A stretch of DNA of 64,000 nucleotides from Euonymus europaeus (lineage: Eukaryota > Streptophyta > Magnoliopsida > Celastrales > Celastraceae), in the NCBI GenBank assembly GCA_963580455.1, contig OY756972.1, positions 4,169,001-4,233,000 of the forward strand, written 5' to 3'. The position numbers and the translations under genes were made by a program. The notes beneath the pieces are model-generated. The model was not told where the DNA came from. It did not search any database and saw nothing but the letters and a program-made list of their open reading frames with translations. Shown here one piece after another: positions 40,527 to 52,580 of this stretch; position 1 is the first letter of the stretch; every line of letters starts with the position of its first letter.

Positions 40527-41269
40527 TATATATATATATATTTCTCTGTTCTCTGCATTATCCGCAGTCAGTTTTGGCTCCAAAAAACAGTAAATCTGAC
40601 ATCAAAGGCAGCAACAATTGTAGTAAAACCCTAATCTTTGTCTGATGCAAGAAAACTAGCAGGCCTGGTATGGTTGTGCTGGTTAAGTAGTCACTCACTA
40701 TCAGTATATTGAGTAATGCTTATGCTTTCATCATAAATTAGAGACTTGTCATTTTCTTTATGCAATAGGAAGTCAATAATACCCAGATTTGGAGGATCAA
40801 ATTGGGACCCAGTTATTTATATCTGCCCTTCTGTACTGCACCCAATTTGATGGTATGGTATGGGCTGTAAGGCAAAACAAAGTTTAATATCCCATCAACT
40901 CTAATCACCTTTGCTACTAGTCAAAAGCATAATTAGAAGGAAGTCCTTGGCGCCCATGACTTCATTTTGAACTTTATGTCCTGCTAATTTTAAATACATA
41001 ATAATTAAATTTTCATGAAGACTTGCACCCTAAGTTAGAGGACCAATAAGAATCTAAAGAGTTGTTTTGGTGTTAAGGTGTCATATTTTGCATGGATGTA
41101 TCAATACTCTTATAATAAACTCATGTAGCAAACCTAATTTTTTTAGGATAAAGACTTAAATGATGATGGTTTTTTCATTTAGTGACAGATTTTACAAATG
41201 ATCATAATAACAAAATGGGTAACCAAAAGTTGGTATACACCTATTTAGGTGGTGGAAAATTTATGTCCG

Positions 41270-41515
41270 ACTTGGATAACGGATTTATTCAACCTAGATT
41301 AAATCAAGTTGAGACATAAGTTATATGTCTCAAATATGGATTCAAATTCAAATATTTTCTTTTATTTAAAATTGGATTAGGGTTCCGATTTAACTGTCTT
41401 GATCTAATACGAATTGGATTGTCGTCTAATTTTTTTGTTCGAATTTAAAATTAATCTGTATATGATCAATTAAGTACGTTTGAAACACCCGATATTTTCT
41501 AACCGTGTCCAGAAT
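41270..41515. repeat. copy of the dispersed AT-rich repeat family
   Basis: It shares CCGATTTAACTG, GAATTGGATTGTCGTCTAAT, TTTGTTCGAATTTAAA and ATGATCAATTAAGTACG with the other copies in the same order. Confidence 0.6.
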
Positions 41516-43745
41516 TTTATCACCCATACTTTTATTGGGTGCAAATTTTGATCCACAGGAAAGAAAATGGCTGATTATTGTGAAATCAAATTAGATATCA
41601 AAGTACTGTGACATGATAGTAATCAAATCGATGTTTTGATTACTTGATTTTGTTATAGCATCAGAGAAGCTCTACACAATCAAATGCTTTTAGGCTTTTA
41701 GCAATGAAGACTTTAAATGGGTAGTAATAATGAACTTAAGACATGCATGATTAGAATATAATCAAGTATAACAGGAAGTGGTGCTTCATGCTTGTTGCTT
41801 GTTGCTTGTAGCTCCCCTTATTAGCTGGCTAGATGAAGTGCATAGACACACGTCAATTATATTTTGACTAATTTTCCACAAAAAGTAGAACATTAAATAC
41901 GGCTATAAAGTATTGCCATATGATATCTCCTATGTAAAGCAAAAAAAGGACAAAAATTTAGTTAGTTTGGTGGGTTTTTGGCCTGTTTGCTTTGGGTGAA
42001 TGGAATAGTAGATTCTCTAATTGTTCTTCATTACCCAAAAATGATGTTTTTTTGTTGAATAAATTGAAGAAGAAGAAGAACAAATCAATTTCAAAAAATG
42101 GTAAAAACCCATTGGATATCTATCAACCCAACCACAAAACCAAAAATCAGCAGTGTTTTCATGTGATTTGAGGCCCACAATGAATAATTCATTTCTATGT
42201 GTGGACAGTGCGTAATAAATACAATCACCAACCAAAACCAGAATATGACCATCTCTGCCTTGCAAAATGCAAATAGAGGATCCTCTTTTGGCTGAAATGT
42301 CTCTTTCATTCATCCTCTTGTGTCTAACTTACACAGTTGGCTCTATTTAATTCACCAATTCCCTCCCCCTTATGCCCTGATTCAATTACGTCTTCATCCT
42401 GCATTTACTTTTTTTAACAAGAATTTATAGTTTTTGTTGCTATCAGTCCCTCCCCATCAGTCAGTATCCTAGTCAGTGGCATTGGGGATACAATTAAACA
42501 GTGAGGGCTCAGGGGGCAATGGGCCCCATTTTTTTTTTGGAATTATATATGGAAAATATATGATCACTGATAATAATTTTAAGTAATGAAATATTATATT
42601 ATAATTATTCTCCACGAGTTTTCATATTTTGAGAACGTTGTATTATAAAGAATAACAATTTGCATCCTAAGAATTCAAGAATCTTAACAAAAATACAAAA
42701 TTAATACGAAATAAAAATTAGGGTTGAGAAAATAGATTAATCGTATTAACCTAGATTTAGGCTATATGACGGTTATTAATATCACAAGTACTCATCATTT
42801 ACTGTTTTTGAATTATTTTCATAAAAAATGCTCCCTTTTAGTAGCTTCTATATAAAAAATAAGTAAAAATAAAAGGGGACTAATCACATCAGAGATGTAG
42901 GAAAATGTTTTTATCCTTAATTGAAATTTTGAAAATTTTTTGGGGCAAAATAATTTAATGAGAATGACTTTTTACAATTTCAATGTGGGTCTCCCTCCCC
43001 CTCCCCTTAAAAGGTCTGATTAGAACGGGAGACTTGCACTCATTTCCAATTTTTGTTTCTCAACCAAAGCGATATGGGATAACACAGGAGTTACAACACT
43101 CCCGTATGTGTGAGGTGGACAATTTAACAACTTTACATGTGGAGGCTAGTGTGCCCACATCTAGACTCTAGGCCCGCTCCAATATGATGCAATAAGTTTG
43201 GGCCTCTTTTCGCTCTCTCCTAAAAATCCTTATTAGGGAGGGAATGCTTGCACTTATATACAAGTCTTGTTTTGTTTGTTAACCCAAGCAACATGAGATA
43301 GCACAGAAGTCACAACTTCGCCTCTAATCTTTAGTCATCAAAACTGTTGGGTACTTGAGTTGTACGTATAAAATCTAATGTGCATCAGAAGTCCACAGAT
43401 TCATTAAGATTTTGTCCACTAGTTAGGAACTTAGGACACCTGGGAAAGAAACTGAGAAAGCCCCAGAAGCCCAGAAGCATAAACAAAAGTTGCTTTGTCT
43501 TTTGGTTGGGCCACCGGGCTGATTGTTTTAAAAATAAGAATGGACTTTCATTTATGGGCTTAAGATGGGCCTCGTGGAAAATCAAAGGTCCAGTATGGCT
43601 GTTCAGAGAAAATGTGTGAGACTGAGTCATTGACAGCTGTTTCCACTAGGACACGAGGAGCAATTCAGGTACAAATTATTTGACGTTTCTCCGTACAGGA
43701 CAAATCCGACTCGTCTAGCATGGGATAAGTTCTTCATTATTATTA

Positions 43746-44055
43746 TGTGTTTGATAGGGGTTTAATTTATAAAGATAATTAAAATTTTATGGATAAATAA
43801 ATATTTAGATTGTTTGATAGGGGTGTGATAATTATAAGAGTAATTAAAATTATATGGATAAACAAACACTCATGTTATATGGATAAACAAACACTCATGT
43901 TTGGTATGCATGTTTATTATTTATTCGGGTAATTTGTTTAGACAATTTTCTTCATATTTTGGATGTAATGGTTGTCCATGAGTAAAGGTGGGTAATGATT
44001 ACCCTATAATACATTATACTCATATTTATTATCCTGTTATCAAACACACCCTTAG
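43746..44055. mobile_element. possible Tourist-like MITE with TGTGTTTGATA ends
   Basis: The left end TGTGTTTGATAGGGG at about 43746 and the right end CCTGTTATCAAACACACC (reverse: GGTGTGTTTGATAACAGG) form an inverted pair about 310 bp apart. The interior has a 25-bp tandem duplication around TGGATAAACAAACACTCATG near 43855-43900. Confidence 0.55.
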
Positions 44056-44059
44056 AATG

Positions 44060-45060
44060 CATGTATATTATTAGAGAAATTGTAAAAAAGTCAAGTTTAG
44101 AGTTCTTATTTGTAATAAAAACAGGCGGCAAAGTTTATTTCATATTAGTTCAAAGTAAGGATAAAGTGTAATTGTATGTCTTATTTTTTCATAAATTACA
44201 AAACTGACCTTGGAAGCAACACATGTAGGGTTTTTTGGGCGAGAGTGATGCACAACTAGCTAGAGAGAGAAATCAGATCTGGGAGTGAGAGTGCCGTCCT
44301 TTACTCGTTCATTTTTTGTGCCTTTCGACGTCGATATCATCGGGTTATTGAGCGTCGGCGTGTCTTCATTATTTTTTTGAGTTTGAAGCAACATTCTGGT
44401 GTTTGGCTGGCGCGGTGGTGGCTTAGTTGGTATTGGATTGGTATTGCCGGCGCATTTTGTTGATTATGCAGTCATTTTAGAAGGTATTTTTGTGCATTAA
44501 TTGGTTGTTGATTATTATTGATTTTGCAGCTTATGATTATTGTATTTTTGCATTGCTTGCAATTCGTTGTTTAGGGTTTTTTCTTTTTTGAGTATTGGTG
44601 TTTTGTAATTTGTTTATGATAGGTTCGTGATTTGTTGAAGTTAGGTTTCTTTTCTGCAGGGGAAGTATGTTCCAGTAGTTTCTCGCGTCGGTGATACCTT
44701 GTAATACATTGGTAATACATTCGTACGGGATTTTTGTTATAATTGAATTGATTGTTATGGCAAATGGTGTATTTCTAATGATTAAGAATTATTCAGAAGT
44801 CTTTTCTGTTATGCTTGGGTCGAATGTTGATTTTTAGTGTTTAATTCGTAAAATTGTTGACAAATGGAGTTGTTTTGAAGTGGGGAAGTTTGATTTATCC
44901 TATTTCATACCTAGTTACAATGAATGTTCTCTTAGGAATGAGGAAGATTTTAGCACAATGATTACCTTGATAAATGTTCTTGGTTTGCATCTCGTTGAAG
45001 TTTTTGTGACAGATTTAAATGATAATTTTTGGAGTGTTGCAAGTGTTTCAGTGTTAAACA
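44060..45060 (+). pseudogene. possible MULE transposon relic (N-terminal transposase exon)
   Basis: Around 44880-45000 one frame reads KFDLSYFIPSYNECSLRNEE, then DFSTMITLI and LHLVEVFV. This resembles the PB1-like N-terminal region of plant Mutator-like transposases (motif of the type SxxYFLPG...DxDxxxMV...DVFV). Upstream (44260-44670) looks like a leader with a possible intron ending at TTCTGCAG (44660). A stop interrupts the frame before it, and no catalytic MULE domain follows in the window. The assignment rests on remembered motif shape only. Confidence 0.35.
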
Positions 45061-45074
45061 ACAATAATATAGAT

Positions 45075-45640
45075 TTCATAGTTATTTCTTTTTGTATTGA
45101 CAATGTATCTGCAATGTATCTGATGATAATATTAATGTTATCGTGAAGGTATTTTACAATTACTTTACATTGTAATTCTCTTGTGTTTTTCAGTTCAAAG
45201 TTATTTCTTTTATGTATGGACAATGTATTTCCAATATATCTGGTTGTGAATTTATGTTATCGTGAATGTATTTTACAATTAGTTACATTGTTATTCTATT
45301 GTGTTTTTCGGTTCATAGTTATTTCTTTATGTATGGACAATGTATCTCCAATGTATCTGGTTATGATATTTATGTTATCGTGAAGGTATTTTACAATTAG
45401 TTACATTGTTATTCTATTGTGTTTTTCGGTTCATAGTTATTTCTTTATGTATGGACAATGTATCTCTAATGTATCTGCTGGTAATATTTGTGTTATTGTG
45501 AAGGTATTTTACAATTAATTACATTGTTATTCTACAGTGTTTTTCGGTTCATAGTTATTTCTTTTTGTATGAACAATGCATCTCCAATGTATCTGATGGT
45601 AATATTTGTGTTATCGTGAAGATATTTTACAATTAGTGAC
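45075..45640. repeat. 118-bp tandem repeat, about five units
   Basis: Units start at 45075, 45194, 45312, 45430 and 45548 (steps of 119, 118, 118, 118). Each contains TTCATAGTTATTTCTTT, a GACAATGTATCTCCAATGTA-type phrase and TATTTTACAATTA. Units 3 and 4 are nearly identical, while units 1 and 5 are more diverged. It may lie in an intron of the neighbouring MULE-like relic. Confidence 0.9.
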
Positions 45641-48554
45641 AACAGCTTGACGACTTAACTCGTAATGTGGAGTATTTTGAGTCTATTCTGACGTATTTTT
45701 TCCCTGGAATCACATACGAATCATACATGTATCATATAAGTATCATGGAGGTATTACACAGTGTTATATGTCAATGAGTTAGGAGGCTTCAAATTAATCA
45801 TGCTGAATGACTAGGTTGTTTTGGGTGTTATTATGATGTGGTCTTAATATCAATTCTTATATGAGTGTGTTGAGCTCAGGCCATCCAATTTGATGCCCTA
45901 TTGTATTCCTTCCTTTCATGTTTATTCTATTATCTTGCGGCTTATCAAAAAAAAAATGATTTAACAATAATAGATTCAGAGAATATACAGAATTTCAAAT
46001 ACTATTCGGACATTGATTCTCGCCTTTAAAGCTAATCAAAACGGTTGTATCATAACATACTCGCAAAGATATCATATATTACACATAAAAATAAATAATA
46101 GTTCATCACAAAAATTTACCATATATTACACATAAAAATAAATAATAGTTCATCACAAAAATTTACCATGGTTTTTTCAGAGCATGAAATATGAGTGGTA
46201 TTACTAGTAGTTTTTTTACTGGATATTTGTCAACAATTGCCTCTCCTATGCAAAAGCAGTTGGTAATTTGACAACTGTTGTCCACTGGGAGTCGAAAACG
46301 CAATTCAAGCACAAATTATTTGACGTTTCTTCGTACATGACAACGTCAACTTGTCTTAGACTCTAGCATGGAGAAGTCACTATTAATTTAATGTAAGAAG
46401 AAAAACTTACAGTCAATAAATAACTGCCAATTAAATATACTAATTAGTTTCTTATAATTCCATCAGTTTCGAATTAATTTCCTATAATTAACTTAGTCAC
46501 AAATTATTTGACGTTTCTTATGTTAAATCATGTTTTAAAATGCATAATTGAGTATTTTGGGTTTATAATGTTATAATTAGTATATTTTAAGGAAATATCA
46601 AATCCTAAATCTTAAAACATAAATTCTAAATTCTAAACACGAAGGGTCCGTTTGCAATTGTATTTCACAGCTTTAAGTTGTAAAAACTATTATGCTTAAA
46701 GTTATGAAAAATGTAGTGTAAAAAAGCCGTGGGTCTTACAATTTTAAGCTGCATAAAATGTTGTAAGGTATGTAGATAAAATTACAAAAATACGTATTAC
46801 AATAAAAAAATAATAGAGAACTTTTAAGATAGATATGGACAATTATGCAATGTGAGTATAAAATATTGTTGGCGTCACGTCTTTAAGCTATGAAAAATTG
46901 TGAAATGACAACATTTCATTTTACACAATTTAAAATTGTAGGATTCACAATTTTAAGCTGTCAACAAAGTATAACGATTGTGCGTAAATCATAACTCTTC
47001 TTAAATCCTAATATAAGAAAAACTCATGAATTAACAATTTCTTTGGAGGGGATTGCTACAACTTCAGCTTCAAACTCATGAGTTTGAACATCTTAATGCA
47101 ACGCTCGGCCAAATAATTGTTTGCCCGAACACGGTGTGTCGAAGGCACTGCAAAACAATTGACTACTCAGCAAAGATGCAAAGCAAGATATGAGGCAGGT
47201 GATCCAGAAGTTGATCTTCTTGGAGAACCATCTTGCAAGAATGACTACTACGTTCTCTGCCCTAAGAAGAAGCCAGATACCCATATTCAGCTCCAACTCA
47301 TCGTCCTCTTGGTCACAACTTGCGTTTGCATTCGTAGACAACCATTACAAGGCATTGGCCGACCATAATCGCTTTTCCTTCTCTTTATTTTGTTTTTGTG
47401 CACGACTACATTGTCGCTACATAGACAATTATGGATGTTCATGATGATTCAACCTATTAACGTCAACGAAGATTCAAACTGTGTTGGTCAAAGATTCATT
47501 CTAGTTCCTACAATGTTGGCGGACTTGTTTTATGTCAAAATCACACACTCCACGATAAATTTGACGGCTTTTTCCATGGAAGTGCAGTAGCTAACAATTT
47601 GAGAATTGTTTTTCTAATGAAGCTGAATGTGAATTGGTCAAATAATTATTCTTTCTCACACTCTTTTTAATCAATCAATGCGGCCTTTTGCCATTGTGCT
47701 GATGCAGAATTATGATATTCGGGATCGTAATTCGTGCATCTCATCATTTGAGGAGGTCTCCGTGTCCCACCCCTCTTCTTTTTTATGGGTAGTACTCAAT
47801 TCTTCTTCTCACAGCGTTACGTTTGCGGTAGAAATTGAACTCCTTATCTCATTTAAGTGGTAAGGAGACGCTGCCGGAGGTCACAATTATGCATCATCAC
47901 ATTGCTTTTCCTGAAAATGTGCTATCATCCTTTTGTAGTTGTGTTTTTGTTGCTTTTTAACTAATTAAGTTTGTAAAAAAGAAGAAGAACAAGAACTAAA
48001 TAAAACATGAATCTTAGAATTTAATTCTGCAGCATCAAAGAATACCAGAAAATATCCCAAATAAGAGAGCGACGCTCAATCTTGTTTTTTAATCGTCAAA
48101 AACTAAAATTAAAAATTTCTTCGATGGGCTACAATCTTAAGTAATACTAAAAATTTCAAAACCTAATTTAACTTATTAGGAAATAAAATCATAAACATCT
48201 GCTAAAAAAGAGAGCAAAAGATCGAAGTAAAGGAAACTAAAATAATAAATATTAAAATTATGATTTTCTTTTAAAACACATGGGTCAAATCCCTTCGTTG
48301 CCGATCCAAATCTAAATATGACAAAATTGAGTGACGATCTTTAATCTCGATCTGTATCAATATGTGCGTGTATTATTTAGTGTAAGCAATCCGCAGAGAA
48401 GCACTAGCTAGCTGTTTCAATTCAACAATCGTGAACAAAAAAAGAAAAAAAAAAGCATTAGGTTTTGCTATGCTAATGTAGGATTGAAGCATAAAGACCA
48501 AGGTGATTGTCACTAGCAATAAAAATAACATTATGAATGTCCCCCTCTGGGCAT
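45641..48554. other. gene-poor repeat region
   Basis: Contains a 47-bp tandem duplication at 46073-46166, a 50-bp phrase at 46201-46250 that recurs at 58034-58083, and a segment at about 46272-46377 similar to 43626-43730. A possible degraded element lies at about 46645-46985 (GGTCCGTTTGCAATTGTA start). Open frames at 47093-47600 match no protein I know. No supported gene. Confidence 0.45.
46073..46166. repeat. 47-bp tandem duplication
   Basis: The unit beginning CATATATTACACATAAAAAT and ending AAAAATTTAC occurs twice head to tail with no visible difference, suggesting a recent slip or duplication. Confidence 0.85.
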
Positions 48555-48785
48555 ATATATGGTCCAGCGGTGAGCTGGGGGGCGTGACCCTTAAGTGGAA
48601 ATAGTAGCGTGTCTGTTAGCATGTTTGGTGTTCGGGTTCGAGTCGTGCCAGCGACACGCCTTTGATGCTCACCGTCTTTCCTTTGCTGTTGAGCTGCATA
48701 ATCCGCAACTTACATTCTATCCATTGACTGAAGGCAGGGTCGGGGTAGAACGAGTTTTTGGATCCCGCCCCAATCCAACATAATG
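48555..48785 (+). mobile_element. possible tRNA-derived SINE
   Basis: TGGTCCAGCGG (48560-48570) resembles a Pol III A box and GGTTCGAGTC (48635-48644) a B box, about 65 bases apart. Composition is GC-richer than its surroundings and the end (GATCCCGCCCC) is unlike neighbouring DNA. No poly(A) tail or target duplication was recognised, so the call is tentative. It lies directly next to the CACTA element. Confidence 0.4.
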
Positions 48786-49148
48786 AATGCCCGCAAAATG
48801 TACATTCTTCGTATTCTCTCATTACTACACTACAAGAGAACAGCGATTTAGCGACTAAATTAGCGACGGAAAAAGTAACTTTTTCCGTCGCTAATTAGAT
48901 TAGCGACGGATATAGGGACGGATCAACAATCCGTCCCTAAAACAGCCGTTGGTAATTTTCGCGACGGTTTTTGCGAGGGAACTTTTGAGACGGAATTGGC
49001 GACGGCTTCTGCGATGATTTCTTTGCGACGGATTTATTTGCGACGGGTTTAGAGGCGGATACACCGTCTCAGATTGATTTAATATTTTTCGATTTATTTT
49101 AATTAGCGACGGATATGTTCCGACTCAAATATTTTGTTACGTCTTTTG

Positions 49149-49249
49149 AGACGGATATTCCGTCGCAGAATTCCAATTTGTTTTATTCATTTTATTGTTT
49201 TGCGACGGATATTCCGTCGCAGAATTCCAATTTGTTTTATTCATTTTAT
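49149..49249. repeat. duplicated subterminal segment of the CACTA element
   Basis: GACGGATATTCCGTCGCAGA followed by ATTCCAATTTGTTTTATTCA occurs twice in direct orientation about 55 bases apart. Each holds the palindrome CGACGGATATTCCGTCG or a close form, a paired TNPA-type site. Confidence 0.85.
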
Positions 49250-49470
49250 GAAAAAATATGATTCCGAATTGATTTTAATTCGAATTTGGTTTTATTGTTT
49301 TTTTTATAGATAAATTTGATTTTATTATTTATTTATTGCTTATTTTATATTGAAATCACAATCTAATTATGCTGATAGACAATGCAAATTAAATGCATTA
49401 AAAATATTTATGAACTTAAAAGTATTCAAACCATATATTAAAATAAGACATGTCTCGAAATTAAAATAAG

Positions 49471-51162
49471 CTACTCGTCTTCGGAATACTCATCCGAAGA
49501 CTCAAGTTCACGGTTGTTCGGATTACCAACAAAGGCAGGAGGTGCCACTGACTGAGGGAAATATTGCTGCTGCTGGAATTGCTGTTGCTGGAGCTGCTGC
49601 TGCTGGAACTGTTGTTGCTGCTGCTGCATAAATAACTGCATCTGCTGCTGCATCTGCTGTTGCTGTCGAAACATATGCTCTTGTGCCTGTTGTTGTGTCT
49701 GCTGTTGCTCCTGCAGCTGCTGCTGGAGATGTGCTACCTGATCAATTAACTCGGAGTTCATCCGAGCCACACGCTCCTCTATTTCTTGTTGTAGCTCATG
49801 GTCATTTTGAAATTCTCCAAAGCGCTGGCTAGGAGCAGATGGATAATGTATGCGGCGTCCCTCTGATCCAGGTCCGTAGACTCGTCCCTTTTTACTAATC
49901 CCGCCAACTGCCTCTAAAAAGATAATATCATTATCTGGCGCCGATGATTCATGGGATGCGATTTCTCTAAGTTCATAAAATCTCGCCTGTTTCAAAAGTA
50001 CAAATAAATATATTATCAATATTATACAAAAGAATAAGTTAATAGTTATAAAAAGTAAATTTGACACTTACAGCTAGTGTAGCAGCCCGAGAATCAACAA
50101 ATTCTCCTGTGTCCTTTCGTTGGTGGGTGAGTAGGAATAGCTCGAAGCTGTCAAGTGATATCCCCTCTTTTTCTTCCTACAATATTAATTGAAAAGCCAA
50201 TTTTGTTTCAATTAAATCCATATAAACAATTAAAAAACAAAGTTTATAAATTATAAGATTTTACCATTCTCCTACGATGCTCTGTGGAGGGAATGGAGCC
50301 CCCAATATGGACACTACCTCCGGTCGATGATGAGCGATTCATCTTTCCCTTTGCTCTTCTTATCATATACTCCTCGGTCTCCCAAAATTTATCAAGCTCA
50401 TCCCTCACATTTTCAGGTATCCATCTTCCTCTATCCTCACCACTTCGAACCCTCTGCATTATGCCGCGCATCAATGTAGCACTCTTCGAATTCCACTCTT
50501 TTCTAATCACTCTATCATCAGCAGGTTCCCACTTATACAGCTTCTAAAAAGTTATAGTAAGACCAACATTTCCAAAATTAGCATCATACACAAATTGTAA
50601 TACAATTCCAATAAAGGTTTAAAAATTACCTTGAACTCTTGAAAATAATAATTCTTTTGTGTCTCATCCATAGTCGACCAATCCGCGAAGGCTCTATCAA
50701 ACTTGCTCTTTATTATTCCAGAAATGCTCCTGTGTACACTGCTTGGTTGGAACCTAGAAAGTTAAAAATTAGTAATGTAAATGTTTCCGCAATTAAATAA
50801 ACTTTAAAAATTAAAAAGTGTACTTACCCCGCCCCAATATGTGCTTGTATCCATATTCGATTATTCGCTGATGAGCTACTTGCATGTGTAGGAGGCTCAG
50901 AATTTGTGTGTGGATTTAATGGAATTGTGGGTGGAGTAGGGGCAGGGGCAGGGGCAGGTGCTGGGAAGAGGGGAGCTTGTTGTGTATCCTCCAAATGATG
51001 GCTCAATAATCTGGAATTCACAGATGAAGGGGACTGAGAACTAGAACCTCTCCCACAAGAACTAGATGGTACACCACGACCACTAGGGTGAGGAATGCGA
51101 CCTCTACCTCGACCTCGACCGGATGGTGTTTGAGCTTGACCTCTTGAATGATGACTATCCAT
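49471..51162 (-). CDS. CACTA TNPA-like protein (Transposase_24 type), intact
   Basis: Five exons on the minus strand: 51162-50828, 50753-50630, 50543-50265, 50176-50072 and 49986-49471. They are GT-AG, total 453 codons (452 residues) and close in frame. Residues 1-110 are Ser/Pro-rich with an RGRGRGR stretch. The middle exons show the Transposase_24 pattern: FDRAFADWSTM, RKEWNSKSATLMRG, SFELFLLTHQRKDTGEFVDS. The last exon has a long glutamine-rich coiled region (QQQMQQQMQLFMQQQQ type), then an acidic end. Proteins of this class bind the subterminal repeats and assist transposition and excision. The frame has no break, unlike its neighbour transposase, and it could act on other CACTA copies. 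Confidence 0.9.
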
Positions 51163-52580
51163 CTGTAATACAAACTGAACTTCATAGCATTTTCATAAAA
51201 AAATTGATTGAATTTGATTAACATGAGGTCTATGTCAAGCTCGGCTATCAAATAATGTCTAGTTAACATGAGGTCCAGGTCAAGCTCGCCCATCAAATAA
51301 GGTCTACTTAACATGAGGTCAAACTGATTAACAACGACAATATACAAGATATATACCATTACACTGTTTTAATACATTAGACAATATACAAGATACATAG
51401 AGCACATAAAGCTTGTGAGGTGTCATTTTCCTTATGAATCAGAATCATATAACAAAGCACATGCATGTTCCTTGCATGATATACTGAATACAATCCTAAG
51501 ATGCAGTGTGACAAATGTGTATGCTGCTCCACACATATATAATTAACTGCTTTTACTTTTGGGAGTTTCAGGACCCATTAAAAATATGTATGTTCATTCA
51601 CTTTATATATTCTGAAATTAAGAAGGGGAAAGGAAGCATGGGGAAGAAGTGACTCAAAATGCATCACCAACGCACAACAGCAGTGACTCTAAAGATACCA
51701 TCCAACATATAAAATTGAGGATGGAAACTAAATGCAAAGCTGCAACAGTATAAATCCTGGCACAACTCAAAATATGTCCTGGCACAACTCAAAATATCTC
51801 AAGCCCATCCTTGTCTTTTACATCTTCTTAAATTAAAACAGAAACCCCTTCAACCTCTCAATACAAAACAAGTTTCTTGACGTGACAAACTCCAGTAATA
51901 ACATTGAACTTCCAAGGTATGTACAGAGGACGTACCTGTTTGAGAGATATAGGGAACAAAAGTTCAATTTCTGAAAAGATAAAGACCAAAAGTTCAATTT
52001 CTGAAAACCTAAAGACCAAAAGTTCAACTCCAGCTGCTACCTGTTTGATAATCCAGCCAAAACCTAAAGACCAAATGGTGTATTGCAAAAATTCCGAAAC
52101 AGAGTTCATTTAGAGCAATAGAGGAGACATACCTTCTACCCGAGCTTAATCAACGACAGAGCAGTATGAACCCTAACTATGCCCTTCGATCTGCACAGAA
52201 ACCGTAATCAGAGGAGCTGCCCTTCGATCTGCACATACCTTCTACCCTAACACAAGCACAGTATGAACCCTAACACAAGCACAGGCAGCACAACTCCTCT
52301 CCTCTCCTCTCCGGCTAAACAGATTTTCAGCCCCGTATAAAAGAAATGAAATCAAATTTCATTTCTAATTAGAATATCCCCCCCTTTCTAAAAAATCTCC
52401 CTCCCATTTTTTTCAACTTAAAATAAAAGTGTAAAACAACAATATAATAATATATAAATCATAATACAAATTTGGTCCCTGCAGCATAATAATACCATTA
52501 CATTAAATAATAATGTAAACTTGTTCCCTTCATTATAACAATGAAATAGTTTAAAATATAAATAATAAATACAAACTGAA
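51163..52580. other. CACTA internal spacer between its two genes
   Basis: Non-coding interior of the transposon and probable promoter of the TNPA-like gene. 51950-52025 contains tandem copies of a ~33-bp phrase with CCAAAAGTTCAATTTCTGAA. An exact repeat of CCTTCGATCTGCACA occurs near 52183-52230. No other gene. Confidence 0.6.

Larger units (their letters stand above)
39850..44060. other. gene-poor region with MITEs and dispersed repeat
   Basis: The first 250 bases are probably SAP30-like 3' UTR. The palindromic MITE lies at 40142-40526. A copy of the dispersed AT-rich repeat lies at about 41270-41515. 42540-42960 is very AT-rich. A possible MITE lies at 43746-44055. No supported protein gene was found. 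Confidence 0.5.

Noticed and set aside
47093..47600. Several overlapping open frames on both strands
   Set aside because: They are short, mutually overlapping and unlike any family I know, with composition typical of intergenic repeats.
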